Shown here: one piece after another, positions 43,154-54,675 of the stretch
Layout: the number at the start of each line of letters is the position of its first letter
How positions within the stretch are numbered: the stretch's first letter is position 1
NCBI GenBank assembly: GCA_012861695.1
Contig: JAAOOA010000028.1
Coordinates: 8,782,470-8,846,469, forward strand
Source: Trematomus loennbergii
Lineage: Eukaryota > Chordata > Actinopteri > Perciformes > Nototheniidae
DNA: 64,000 bases
Direction of reading: 5' to 3'
The notes under the pieces: model-generated
The model's database searches: none
What the model saw: the letters and a program-made list of their open reading frames with translations, nothing else
Told to the model about the DNA's origin: nothing
Made by a program: the position numbers and the translations under genes

Positions 43154-46100
43154 GTTTGTGTACGTCAATACCAGATTAAGTCAGTTTTTCCCTCTCTTGG
43201 TCAAGTCTTCCATTTAATCTAGAGAGCTTTTACTTAAGGCAAATGTGTGCTGTTGAATGTGAGAGCTTATTGGTTTGTGTGTAAGTGGATTTGGCCGCGA
43301 AGATGACCGAAGCTCAGCACCAGAGACCTCTCAGACAACACGTTTGAGGCTAGAGAGAGACGGGCGCTGACCGCCAGTCAACTTAAAAGCCATTAAAAAA
43401 ACAAACAGCACGGTGAGAGATGCAGGGAAAATATTGACTTGTACTTTACTCAGGGGATGGCAGAGCAGAAGAAAACAAAAGAAGAGGGATCTCAAAGAAA
43501 GATGAAAAGTGGAGACATGGCTTGTTTCCACCACCTGAAAGACATGGGCCTGCAAGACAAGACTTTTGTATAACAAAATAGAAATGATACTCTCTCCTCT
43601 GAAACAAGTGCCAGCAACCTGTAAAACTCAAACTCATTACAGGTTGTGGTAACAGAAGGGTTTGGTGTGTTTCATTACTGAGAGACTTTACCGTCCCACA
43701 CCATATCTGCTCTTGTCACACAGTCCATTCATCATATCCTTTCATGTTGGCTTTGCGGGATAAGCAATTTAGGAGGACAAAAAGGGCAGTCTGTGTTAAT
43801 TCTGCAAAGCTCCAAACTTTTAATTAGGACAAGCCACGAAACAACAACAACATTAACAATAGAATACAAAACAATAAAAGGGTAATTATCGTGAAGCCAT
43901 ACTCTGGCTGCCAAGAACACCATAAAACTAATTACCGATGTCTGACAGCAGATGGTTTGGGGTGGCAACTAAAAATAGGAAGGGATATGTATGTCAGAGG
44001 ATGTGCTTTTGCACGCGTGTAAAAAGAAGGTGTTAATACCAAACAGAGCTTGTAGTTTTCCTTAGTCTATGTCATTTTTACAGCAACAGTGTATTTGTTG
44101 AGGGACAGAAAAGTAGTATGATTAACAGATTATCCTTCTAAATGCAATTAAGGCAACAAGCTGGAAGGATGTTCAGCAGTACATACAAGAGGCGCTTTGT
44201 GATTCTGTGGTTGGATATCTAATCTCCAATCCAAATAACAAGGGTTTCTTTAAAGGACGGGACACTCGTGAACCCGACTTCACTAACTGTTCTTGACCAG
44301 CACATTTTTAATTGCCTTCAGATGTTATGAAAAAGTAGCCATCACTGCGTGCAGACCAGGCAGCTTCGGTTCAAGCAGAGGTAAGGAGTTGAGGAAAGGT
44401 CACCTAATTAAATAGAAGAACAAGCAAACATGGCCCAGTCAAAGCAAATAGCCTGGGAGTGATTTCCAGTTGACATAAAACAGTTTGATGAACACTATGT
44501 CAAACTATTAAGCCGTGTCCTGGTCACCCATGCAGCTCAAACTCTGCTGTAATGGAGAAATATTTTGTGTATGTCTGAGTAAACTAACAGCACATTGGCA
44601 AGTCTGCAGACACTCTAACAAAGCTAGTGTTTCATACAGTTTGACGCTGTGAGACTTTATACATCTTGCTTTTAAACGTCTGACTTTGTTCCTTATATGG
44701 CCATGCCTGCAGATTGAAACGGGGCCCTCCTTATTGAATTTCAGGACTGATAGCTCAGACCCATTTAAAAGGCTGAACCTGGAACATGTTGAGGACACCA
44801 CTTTATATTCCTGAAAGCATCGTGGCGGCATTCCAAAAGCACTGGAATAAATGTAATTAACAATTATGGTCTGCCCTGCTTGACATCTCATTATTAGAGC
44901 TTTCCTGATGTCCTTCGCTTCTACTGCCTGCATCTTTTTCTCTCTGCCAGGGAAATGTTTTTAGTCAGTCAAACACACACAATGACAGCCGAGGGCTGAG
45001 ACAGACAGGAGTCTAAGGGAATGCTTGCGTTTAAGTACATTTTTGGCTTGCACTTCAAAAACCGGGGTTGAAAGAACTTCCAGCAAACAAGTGGATTAGA
45101 AAATCCATTTGTAAGCCTTGACACTGTGCTGCCTGCTGATATTCTGACATAAAGAGAGTAGGTGGGTATGTGGTATGCACACATGAAACACACTGTCAAA
45201 CATGCCTGTCTGCGGCAAGCCATTAGGCCCAGGTGAGGTGGCTGATGGATGATATCTGTGTCTGCCTGAAATCGTTCACATCCAGTTGAGTCCGGAGCGT
45301 GACTGGATGAGGTCTTGTAGAACTTCTCAAAGTCAAAGAGTGAGATGACTTTCTAAACTAGCTCACCGCTGAGCAGGGTGACAGCAACATAGCTTTTATT
45401 TCTGGAATGGCTTGAAGTGCTTCCTTAACCTAATGATATTCCTACATTTTACATATCAAACATGTTCAGAGAGAAAAACTGGTTCCAAGCAATGCGATAT
45501 GTACATGCAAGTCTTCGCTTTTAGTTTATATATTTAGCTCATTCATGTCTCTTTCCATATACCAGTCAAAAATGTGATCCAATAAGACTAACTGAAGGAC
45601 ACGGTATGGTATATAAACAGTATATACATTTTAATGCTATAAGGCGATCTACCTGAGGTATCTGCGGGCAAAGAAAAACCCTGTTACTAAACTTCATATC
45701 AGGCGAACATTACTCACAGTCATCCAACATGTGCATCAAAGAAAAATTATGCACGACTGATGAAACTCTTCAAAAGAAGTTTTAAGCACACTGAGTTGAC
45801 AGAAAGCAGTTCTAACAGAGTCATACAGAAGGCTCTTCTCTGCACTACAGACAAGCACACTCTTTGATTTCAGGGCAACTCCACTTAAAAACTAAATTAT
45901 TCAGAATGTTTTGAAAAGATGTGCAGCTTAAGTGTGAAAAAGAACTGGGCATTTAAAAGCCACCACAAAACACGGTGTACATAACGATTAAAGAGCTGTT
46001 AGCGAAACAAGAAATTGCTGGTTGATAATAGCCCAGCATGCTGGCTAAAAAACGCTTGAGTGTTGTTTCAGAGTTGAAACAGATGATCACTCAACATCCT

Positions 46101-46232
46101 GGTTTTGAGGTGAAGTGCTCACTGCACTAGAGAAATGTATAATTCACAACCTATTCAACTTACTAATGAATAATGAATATATTTGCATGTGTATACATCA
46201 TTAAATCACGGAGCCTGTTTCTTTTACTATGC
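43154..46232. other. Likely intron, no gene recognised
   Basis: About 3 kb. The largest frame is 141 codons on the minus strand at 44508-44933, with no domain or splice support. No repeats with clear ends. Confidence 0.45.
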
Positions 46233-46425
46233 ATTATTGCTGTGGTGCAGTGGGTTGTGCGTTGGTGTTCGGATCAGGGGGTCACAGGTTCAAACCCCAC
46301 TGCAGTCAGCATGTCGTTGTGTCCCTGGGCAAGACACTTCACCCCAAATTGCTCCTGTGGGGATTGCCCACAGTGTATGTAAGTCGCTTTGGATAAAAGC
46401 GTCTAACAAGTGACATGTAATGATA
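46233..46425 (+). mobile_element. tRNA-derived SINE with LINE-type tail
   Basis: The head resembles a tRNA gene: an A-box-like TGGTGCAGTGGG at about 46243 and a B box GGTTCAAACC at 46287-46296, the two internal RNA polymerase III promoter blocks. The body contains GTGTCCCTGGGCAAGACACT followed by TCACCCCAAATTGCTCC. The tail GTAAGTCGCTTTGGATAAAA, GCGTCTAACAAG, TGACATGTAATGAT is the common fish SINE/LINE tail. This order fits V-SINE-like fish SINEs. The family name is from memory of its style, not from a search. Short frames over it are not genes. Confidence 0.85.
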
Positions 46426-46454
46426 TTTCTGTACTGTGTAATCACCTTTTACAT

Positions 46455-46545
46455 CAAGTTGCATTTATTGTCATATGCACAGTTAAAAGTGAGTTTACCT
46501 GTACAATGAATATCTTAAATCTGCCTTCCACTCAAAACAAGGACA
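46455..46545 (+). repeat. Partial copy of the GTCATATGCACA repeat
   Basis: Shares GTCATATGCACA and CAATGAATATCTTA-type words with the copies at 47669-47885 and 4757-4903, then diverges. It lies just after the SINE. Confidence 0.35.
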
Positions 46546-47668
46546 AAAAATGTATAAAGGAATAAATGCTAGAAAATGTAAATCACTTGGCTATAGATAG
46601 ATAGTTTATAGAGCTCAACATTATCACCCAGACATTTCTTACAAGAGCACAAAGGTCTCCGTAGGTCTAAAGTCTTCATTTTGATCTCAAAGTACACCAG
46701 ATTGATGCATTTCATTATAAAAAGTAATAAGTACAAGTACAACAAGTACAAAATCCTGTGAGACACAACTTTACAAATAGTTTAACTCAAAAAGCTTAAC
46801 ATTCTCCATGTATACTCGACCAAGTTTATCAGATTGTATTAACCTTATGTCAAACTTACTGCTTTACTTTTATACTTCAAAAAATGTATAATGTGCTTTG
46901 TTATCATATTGCAATTCTATTTATATATTCATTGTTGAAATCTGCAACTATAATCATCATCATACTTTTTTAAAGTTCTCAAAACTCCATATCCAAAATA
47001 AAAAGTTAGGTAAACAAGAGCAACACCAAATGTATGGTTTTTGTAAACGGAACACTTTTCAGCAATCCGCCGCTGAATACAGTCCATGCTATGTTATTTT
47101 ACTCAGATACCATGCTGCAAAACTATATTTGCAGTGCATCATCTTTACACCATTCTGCTGTACCGTATCAATGTTTACAGCTTGTCTGGATGTTAGACGT
47201 GTGGAGAGTTATGCCCAGATAAGTAGGGTAGGTGTATTTTTCTCCCGCTGCCATAGAAATCGCCGCTAAGGGAGAAAAAGAAGCTACACTTAGGAGAGAT
47301 CAATACCAGCTCGGACCAAAGTAAAATGGATGGCACGCCTGACCCGCTAAACTTGTTGGAGCAAAAAGTCATCAGACCATTAACAGAGCATTCATGCAAG
47401 AGGCTCACAACAGCAGGGATAGAAAGGACAGACCTTCAGCAGCAGCTTTTGAGGACAGTACACTTGAGCCAGCTAATAACACTGACCCCTTTGTATCATT
47501 TCATATTGAAATGTGCTTGAAAATATATTATATATCATTGAATTAGGAGGAAAATGTATTGAACAATATCATTGTAAATTGTATTTCTGGAGCAAATAGC
47601 GTTGTAACTAGAGCTGGCCAATGTGTACCAATATATCTGTATCGTGATATTCTAGATTAAAATATTCA

Positions 47669-47885
47669 AAGGTTTTAATGTCATATGCACATATAAGCTA
47701 CATTGTAGAAACGGCAATGAAAATCGTATGACCCGAGCTCCTCCAATGATGCAACATATATAATAAAATACAAAAATAGAAGTAAAAAATAGTGCATGAA
47801 GTCTATATACACGTAAATAGAATATGATATATACAAGAAGAGAATGCAAAATTAAATATTGTACAGTAAGATGAAATGAAATACG
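47669..47885 (+). repeat. Interspersed repeat with GTCATATGCACA head
   Basis: Longest copy of the family that is also nested in the Tol2-like element at 4757-4903. Landmarks are GGTTTTAATGTCATATGCAC, CAATGAAAATCGTATGACCC, CTCCTCCAATGATGCAAC, AATAGTGCATGAAGTCTATA, and an AT-rich tail. Class unknown; no coding sequence. Confidence 0.5.
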
Positions 47886-48118
47886 TTTTTTCCGGTGATA
47901 ACTATTTAGATAAATAAGTAAATTGCCAGATGACAAACAGATGAATGTTTATCGAGGCACTTAACAGAGCTCAGGTGCTTAATAGTCTTATGATATCATG
48001 TTACGTTTGGGATATTTATTTATTTATTTTGGTTTAAAAGCCTGCATAACAGCAACGTAATGCAATATTCTGAATTTACCAGACTGTTCTAGCACTTCTA
48101 TTGTGTGCCTTTACTCAC
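47886..48118. other. Likely intron
   Basis: Short unique AT-rich DNA ahead of the 31-nt exon candidate. A (TTTA)n-like patch lies near 48017-48030. Confidence 0.45.
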
Positions 48119-48149
48119 CTGGTGATTTCATCCACATTCCTGATGATAA
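48119..48149 (-). CDS. Putative 31-nt microexon of an unrecognised minus-strand gene
   Basis: On the minus strand the acceptor CATTTTTGTTTAG and the donor CAG|GTGAGTAAAG are both close to consensus. In the frame starting with two leading bases the exon reads IIRNVDEITR. The leading TT joins the single G left by the 55667-55744 exon to make GTT (Val), and the trailing AG joins the first A of the 32002-32056 exon to make AGA (Arg). One other frame contains a stop and the third does not match the phases of the neighbours. Family unknown. The good splice sites and phase agreement make this the most convincing of the chain. Confidence 0.55.
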
Positions 48150-51100
48150 CTAAACAAAAATGGCATTGTGTAAGGATTTTGTGAAAGCATCAATCTGAAT
48201 ACCTATCAAATCATCACTACATGGTTTTTGGTTTAAAATATATTGGTATGTTAGAGTTTACTTAATACCCTGCACCTGCCTTAGTTGTAACATGACTGCA
48301 TGTTATAAGAACGTTCTGTCGTATTAGGCTAATGAATAGCATCGCTGCCAATCTGAATAATCGTGTGTTAATTGATTTGATGGAGCCTGTTAATTACCTT
48401 TTTATTAAACCTTCTCATTGTATTGATCAGGCACAAATGTAGAATTGCTTTGCTCTTCCATAAGAGAGGAGTCACTCAGGGGAAACTGTCCTATAATTAA
48501 GAACCTGCCCAAAACCATTAAAGTGCTCAGTATCTCAGGCCTCTTTGGTTTGGAGAGCACAGCCTCCAATAGTCCATTACTTTGATCTAAGGGTCACAGA
48601 GGAACAAAACTCAATACGCAGGCTTAGATGGTGTTATGAGCTATATCAAGTTCAGTTCAGTGTCGGTTGGAAATCCATGATTTTTCTACAATATCTCAGC
48701 CGTAATTTCTCAATGCGATGGAGAAAAAAGATAAAAATAGCTTAAGACTGTCACAGTGCATCAATTCAGTAATACAGATGAGCGGCTCCTGGTGACAGAA
48801 TAAATTAATACTGTAGGAAGCCCCAACTCCAAACAGCTCCATCTGAATCCCCATAAAAAGGATAACTGTATTTCAACACATTTGAATTTCAGTAAGGTAT
48901 TTGCTGATGGTGCGCCATACTTCAAACGATAAACTGAGGTTTGCTTGAACGACGAGGACATATTGGCAGAGCTCTCCATGCCATATAAAAGTTTTATCAT
49001 CAAGTTGGGCCATGGGGGTACAGTAGTGCGGAGCCAACATTTACAGTACTGCAGTAAAGAATAAAAGTCCCAATCCTTTCCCAAACGAGCAGGTTACATT
49101 TTATAATTTAAGATGCAGCTGCTTCAACAAGTTTGCCCACTTCAAAAACTAGTTTAACTGTCAATTAAGCATAAATCAAATGGGAAGTATTTTATTTTGT
49201 GAAATGTTATAATAAACTTTATATACCTTATAAAGTTGCTTACTATTGGCAGATTCCACGACCACTTGTGTTTGGATTTACTTCATTACAAAGACCATAT
49301 ATGCACGAGGTTTAAATGTTATGCCTTCAATGGAAGTGTCTATCCTTATTATTTAAAATATTTCGTGAGATTGTCTTTACATCCTGACCACATCTAGACA
49401 TAAATGCATGTATTGAATAAGTACTAAGATCTTTAACTTGAGCAATACTTTTGTGTAAGAAAAAACACTGCATTCAAAATTAGTTTTAATATTAAGTATT
49501 AGCATCAAAATATACATACATCTCTAAAGTAAAAGACCGTGTGCACTGTTTTGGAAGCTTAACCTTAAAATAATACATCAAAATGAATGATTCTAAACCT
49601 GTAAGGTAAATAATAATGTAAGTAAAGCTGTGAAATGTATCAATGTATGCCAAGAATTGTGTGTTCACAAGCATTGGGGATTATTGTTGTAGACTTACAT
49701 ACCAACAGACCGAAACATTTCGACAAATGTCATAGCCAATCCAAAACAATTGCAATATACCAACAAGCACTCAAAGACTTCATAATAGCTCAAGGCTGAA
49801 GAATTCTGAACAAAATGTATTTTGATGAAAGAAAATTCAAAAGATGTCACTGCAATCTGTTAATACAATTTATTTTTTTGAAATACGGTGCTAACAAAGT
49901 GACAGGGAAATTGGAGTTCAAACATGTTGTCCTTGGTGGGGAAAGGCAGAATGCAGAGTGGCTGCAGAGATACACAAAGTCACACAGTTCCAAGGAGCCA
50001 TAAGTAAAGATTGACTGTTATGATTTAGGCTAATGCTGTTTCAAGGGGCCTTCCTGCAAAGTATTATAAACATCTCTGTGCACTGGGGTCAACAATAAAC
50101 TGCTTCTCCGGTTAACCCTTGCGTTTAGTGTTTTTACAGAAAATGTACCATGACATTTCTCAAGATGCAACCAAACATACCAAAATAAAGTGTTAAAAAC
50201 CTATTCCTTACTGTGTGTCTGCATACTGAAGAGAATAATAGTGCTGAGCTTTTGCTTGCTGTTAACGAGAGATATGATGCTTGACACTGTGTTATGAAAC
50301 TGAATGAGAGATGTGTCTGTGTTGATTTTGGACTAATGAAAGGCAAGTATTTTAGTAAAATTGTACTAAATTAAAAAAAATGCCCTCAAATTAAAGAAAA
50401 GTGACAGTAAGCATAGCACAATAAGAGTGATTCATATACAACTCCCAGAGGAACACCTAAAGCTTTGTATCATTAAATATCTAAAATGTTGTATACTGTA
50501 AGAAATTAAATATCCTCCGGCAGCAAACCATCAGGCTGAGATATCAACATGCAACGTGTGAAACACCTTTAATGTGTTCAGAAATTGGTTTTCCACGTTT
50601 CCCACAGTTGGGATAAGCTCAAGTGATTTGTCTCTGTAATTACCACCTTAATTCAGCAGCAGCAGCCTGACGAGCCTCTTTGGCCTCCTGTACAGCCGTA
50701 CCATTGAGTATCTGCTTACAGCGGTCTTAAAACCAAGGTACAATAAGTAGTAAATGATGCAGAGTAGTTTCCCAACAGAGAGGAACGCCCTGACTACTGC
50801 AACGGATTTACAAAAACCCCTTGTGAGCTAATTATGTTATAATTCAGGGTAAATTCATCTAAATCAATCAGCACAAAAGCAATAGAGTTTAAGGCGCTGT
50901 TGTGTTCCATTCTTTCCCTGGGAAAAAAAGACAATAAAAAACAGCCGTTTAGTGTTAAACATTTTAGCCTTAAAAAGGAGGAAACAAAGAAAAATCCGCC
51001 CTTATCCCCTTTTAGTAAATATTCAACGCCTGCAGAATGTCACTCATTTTTCGATGAATCCAAGCCCTGAATTTTGTCTTCTTTGAGAAAACTAATCATT

Positions 51101-51202
51101 TCATTTGTTAGGAGAGTAGATTTCCCATGTCAGGTGAACAACAATATCCTTTTCATGATAGCTTCGTCTAGATCCCAACTGTCATAGCGTGTGACAACAG
51201 CG
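48150..51202. other. Likely intron, no gene recognised
   Basis: About 3 kb of AT-rich DNA without recognised repeats. The 107-codon minus frame at 48761-49084 has no recognisable domain. Confidence 0.45.
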
Positions 51203-51795
51203 CCGGTGTTGTGTCAAATGATGCACCCCCATCATGTCACGGGAACGCGCATTTCTAAATGACACGTTTACACCTTAAAACGATGTTTAAAACGAAAAGT
51301 AAACGTTCAGGGTTTTTATTAATGGTAATTTTCAGACTGTGAGTTTTTTAGTGGTAACTCATAGTCTTGATTCTTGTGGTTAAACGTTTCGCTCCGTATT
51401 TGATGGTAGTGGTGTCGAAATTCATTCGTCACTTCCTTTTCAGTTTTTTTTTTTTTTTTTATATTATTGTTAAGTCCTGTCTGTGTACACGTGCTTTAAA
51501 ATGTATTGTTTAATTTTACATATTTGTCATATAATAATCAAAATATATCTTTACAAATGTTACATAGTCTTTGTCAGCATATTTTTGCCACGTTATGCAC
51601 CCCTTGCTATCTTACATAATAAAAGTGTCACATTCATGAAACTTGCTCCATTCATTGGTACTAGTCCTACAACTATACCCTAAAAAATGCTTGAGGGTGG
51701 GATTAATAGAAACATCTTTTTGGGTGGGGTGCATTTTATGACAGGCCTGGTTATCACAATATGCCCCCCTTGCTATCTTACATAATAAAAGTGTC
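51203..51795 (+). repeat. Left inverted arm of the fold-back element
   Basis: Nearly the reverse complement of 54060-54675. It includes a terminal part, a T17 run near 51443-51460, the segment AACTTTTCAC-type AT-rich DNA around 51480-51590, and one complete inverted copy of the 166-bp unit (from about 51600). It ends abruptly at AAAGTGTC, inside a second unit, where unrelated sequence begins. Confidence 0.85.
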
Positions 51796-52137
51796 AATCT
51801 CCAAAACACTCCAAAATAATGACTATCATCCAATATTGTTTTAACTCCATCATAACCTTTAAATTACAACAGGATTGTTTGGTCATTATTTTGGAGTGTT
51901 TTGGAGATGGAGATAAATCATGGGTCAAAATTGACCCGCGAACACCATGAACGGTAACAGCTTTCGAACACAACACAAGGGTTAAAGATGAATATGACAT
52001 GTTGTTCACACTGACTTTGATTGCTTACCATGTCACTGGACTCTAATCTTCAAAATGAATGTTTATTTTATGTGTGATAATGTACACAATTTTAGTATGG
52101 ATAATATGTGACTTTATTTCTTTATTTCTTTATTTCA
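51796..52137. other. Junction segment with piggyBac-like end and hairpin
   Basis: Unrelated to the 166-bp unit. It contains a 26-bp perfect inverted repeat (51798-51823 with 51882-51907, loop 58 bases), then GGGTCAAAATTGACCCGCG and CACAACACAAGGGTTAA at 51969-51985. The complement TTAACCCTTGTGTTGTG with a nearby GACCC word is the usual terminus of fish piggyBac-type MITEs and ends on TTAA. The other terminus is absent. The rest (51986-52137) is AT-rich and ends in (TTTATTTC)n-like repeats. Confidence 0.55.
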
Positions 52138-54257
52138 CCCCACCCAAAAAGATGTTTGTATTATTCCCACCCTCAGGCATTTTTCAGGGTATAGTTGTAG
52201 GACTAGTACAAATGAATGGAGCAAGTTTCATGAATGTGACACTTTTATTATGTAAGATAGCAAGGGGGGACATATTGTGATAACCAGGCCTGTCATAAAA
52301 TGCACCCCACCCAAAAAGATGTTTGTATTATTCCCACCCTCAAGCATTTTTCAGGGTATAGTTGTAGGACTAGTACCAATGAATGGAGCAAGTTTCATGA
52401 ATGTGACACTTTTATTATGTAAGATAGCAAGGGGGGGCATATTGTGATAACCAGGCCTGTCATAAAATGCACCCCCCTAAAAAAGATGTTTCTATTAATC
52501 CCACCCTCAAGCATTTTTTAGGGTATAGTTGTAGGACTAGTACCAATGAATGGAGCAAGTTTCATGAATGTGACACTTTTATTTTGTAAGATAGCAAGGG
52601 GGGCATATGTGATAACCAGGCCTGTCATAAAATGCACCCCCCCAAAAAGATGTTTCTATTAATCCCACCCTCAAGCATTTTCAGGGTATAGTTGTAGGAC
52701 TAGTACCAATGAATGGAGCAAGTTTCATGAATGTGACACTTTTATTATGTAAGATAGCAAGGGGGGCATATTGTGATAACCAGGCCTGTCATAAAATGCA
52801 CCCCCCCAAAAAAGATGTTTCTATTAATCCCACCTCAAGCATTTTTTAGGGTATAGTTGTAGGACTAGTACCAATGAATGGAGCAAGTTTCATGAATGTG
52901 ACACTTTTATTTTGTAAGATAGCAAGGGGGGCATATTGTGATAACCAGGCCTGTCATAAAATGCACCCCACCCAAAAAGATGTTTGTATTATTCCCACCC
53001 TCAGGCATTTTTCAGGGTATAGTTGTAGGACTAGTACAAATGAATGGAGCAAGTTTCATGAATGTGACACTTTTATTATGTAAGATAGCAAGGGGGGGCA
53101 TATTGTGATAACCAGGCCTGTCATAAAATGCACCCACCCAAAAAGATGTTTGTATTATTCCCACCCTCAAGCATTTTTCAGGGTATAGTTGTAGGACTAG
53201 TACCAATGAATGGAGCAAGTTTCATGAATGTGACACTTTTATTATGTAAGATAGCAAGGGGGGGCATATTGTGATAACCAGGCCTGTCATAAAATGCACC
53301 CCCCCAAAAAAGATGTTTCTATTAATCCCACCCTCAAGCATTTTTCAGGGTATAGTTGTAGGACTAGTACCAATGAATGGAGCAAGTTTCATGAATGTGA
53401 CACTTTTATTTGTAAGATAGCAAGGGGGGGCATATTGTGATAACCAGGCCTGTCATAAAATGCACCCCCCCAAAAAAGATGTTTCTATTAATCCCACCCT
53501 CAAGCATTTTCAGGGTATAGTTGTAGGACTAGTACCAATGAATGGAGCAAGTTTCATGAATGTGACACTTTTATTATGTAAGATAGCAAGGGGGGCATAT
53601 TGTGATAACCAGGCCTGTCATAAAATGCACCCCCCCAAAAAAGATGTTCTATTAATCCCACCCTCAAGCATTTTTAGGGTATAGTTGTAGGACTAGTACC
53701 AATGAATGGAGCAAGTTTCATGAATGTGACACTTTTATTTGTAAGATAGCAAGGGGGGGCATATTGTGATAACCAGGCCTGTCATAAAATGCACCCCACC
53801 CAAAAAGATGTTTGTATTATTCCCACCCTCAGGCATTTTTCAGGGTATAGTTGTAGGACTAGTACAAATGAATGGAGCAAGTTTCATGAATGTGACACTT
53901 TTATTATGTAAGATAGCAAGGGGGGGCATATTGTGATAACCAGGCCTGTCATAAAAGCACACCACCCAAAAAGATGTTTGTATTATTCCCACCCTCAAGC
54001 ATTTTTCAGGGTATAGTTGTAGGACTAGTACCAATGAATGGAGCAAGTTTCATGAATGTGACACTTTTATTATGTAAGATAGCAAGGGGGGCATATTGTG
54101 ATAACCAGGCCTGTCATAAAATGCACCCCCCAAAAAAGATGTTTCTATTAATCCCACCCTCAAGCATTTTCAGGGTATAGTTTGTAGGAATAGTACCAAT
54201 GAATGGAGCAAGTTTCATGAATGTGACACTTTTATTATGTAAGATAGCAAGGGGTGC
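52138..54257 (+). repeat. Tandem array of 13 units of ~166 bp
   Basis: The word GCAAGTTTCATGAATGTGAC starts at 52221, 52388, 52555, 52718, 52883, 53049, 53215, 53382, 53547, 53711, 53877, 54043 and 54208, so spacing is 163-167 bp. Each unit also holds CCAGGCCTGTCATAAAATGC, AGATGTTT(G/C)TATTA, CAAGCATTTTTCAGGGTATA, GTTGTAGGACTAGTACCAAT and TATGTAAGATAGCAAGGGGG. Variants recur every five units. The similar short frames on both strands (reading NGASFMNVTLLLCKIARG or its reverse) are products of the repeat: the unit length is not a multiple of 3 and no frame runs far. Confidence 0.97.
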
Positions 54258-54675
54258 ATAACGTGGCAAAAATATGCTGACAAAGACTATGTAACATTTG
54301 TAAACATATATTTGATTATTATATGACAAATATGTACAATTAAACAATACATTTTAAAGCACGTGTATACAGACAGGACGTAACAATAATAAGAAAAAAA
54401 AAAAGATTAAAAAAAACAAAACTGAAAAGAAGTGACGATGAATTTCGACACCACTACATCAAATACGGAAGCGAAAAGTTTAACCACAAGAATCAAGACT
54501 ATATGAGCTACCACAATAAACAACTCACAGTCTGAAAAGTACCATTAATAAAAACCCTGAACGTTTACTTTTCGTTTTAAAGATCGTTTTAAGGTTAACG
54601 TGTCATTTAGAAATGCGCGTTCCCGTGACAAGGGGGGCATTTCATGATGGGGTGCATAATTTGACACAACACCGG
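54060..54675 (-). repeat. Right inverted arm of the fold-back element
   Basis: Inverted partner of 51203-51795. From the array outward it holds the last complete unit, the CATAACGTGGCAAAAATATG segment, an A-rich run, the segment GATGAATTTCGACACCACTA, GTTTAACCACAAGAATCAAG, AAACCCTGAACGTTTACTTT, CGTGTCATTTAGAAATGCGC and the terminus. Slightly more complete than the left arm. Confidence 0.85.

Larger units (their letters stand above)
51203..54675. mobile_element. Large fold-back element with internal tandem array
   Basis: The left terminus CCGGTGTTGTGTCAAATGAT and the complement of the right terminus CCGGTGTTGTGTCAAATTAT match, and the inverted similarity continues inward for about 600 bp. Between the arms lies a ~166-bp tandem array. 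No transposase frame is seen, so the class is undetermined. Flanking target duplication is unclear: the outermost CCGG is palindromic and could be either the end of the arms or a 4-bp target duplication. The left arm lacks about 14 bp (AAATGCCCCCCTTG) present in the right arm. Confidence 0.85.

Noticed and set aside
44508..44933. 141-codon minus-strand frame
   Set aside because: No recognisable domain, splice context or unusual composition; a frame of this length is expected by chance in 64 kb.
51612..54347. A set of similar 65-77 codon frames on both strands reading NGASFMNVTLLLCKIARG or LAILHNKSVTFMKLAPF
   Set aside because: They are translations of the 166-bp tandem unit. Each spans about one unit and then stops, the unit length is not a multiple of 3, and no splice or start context supports them.
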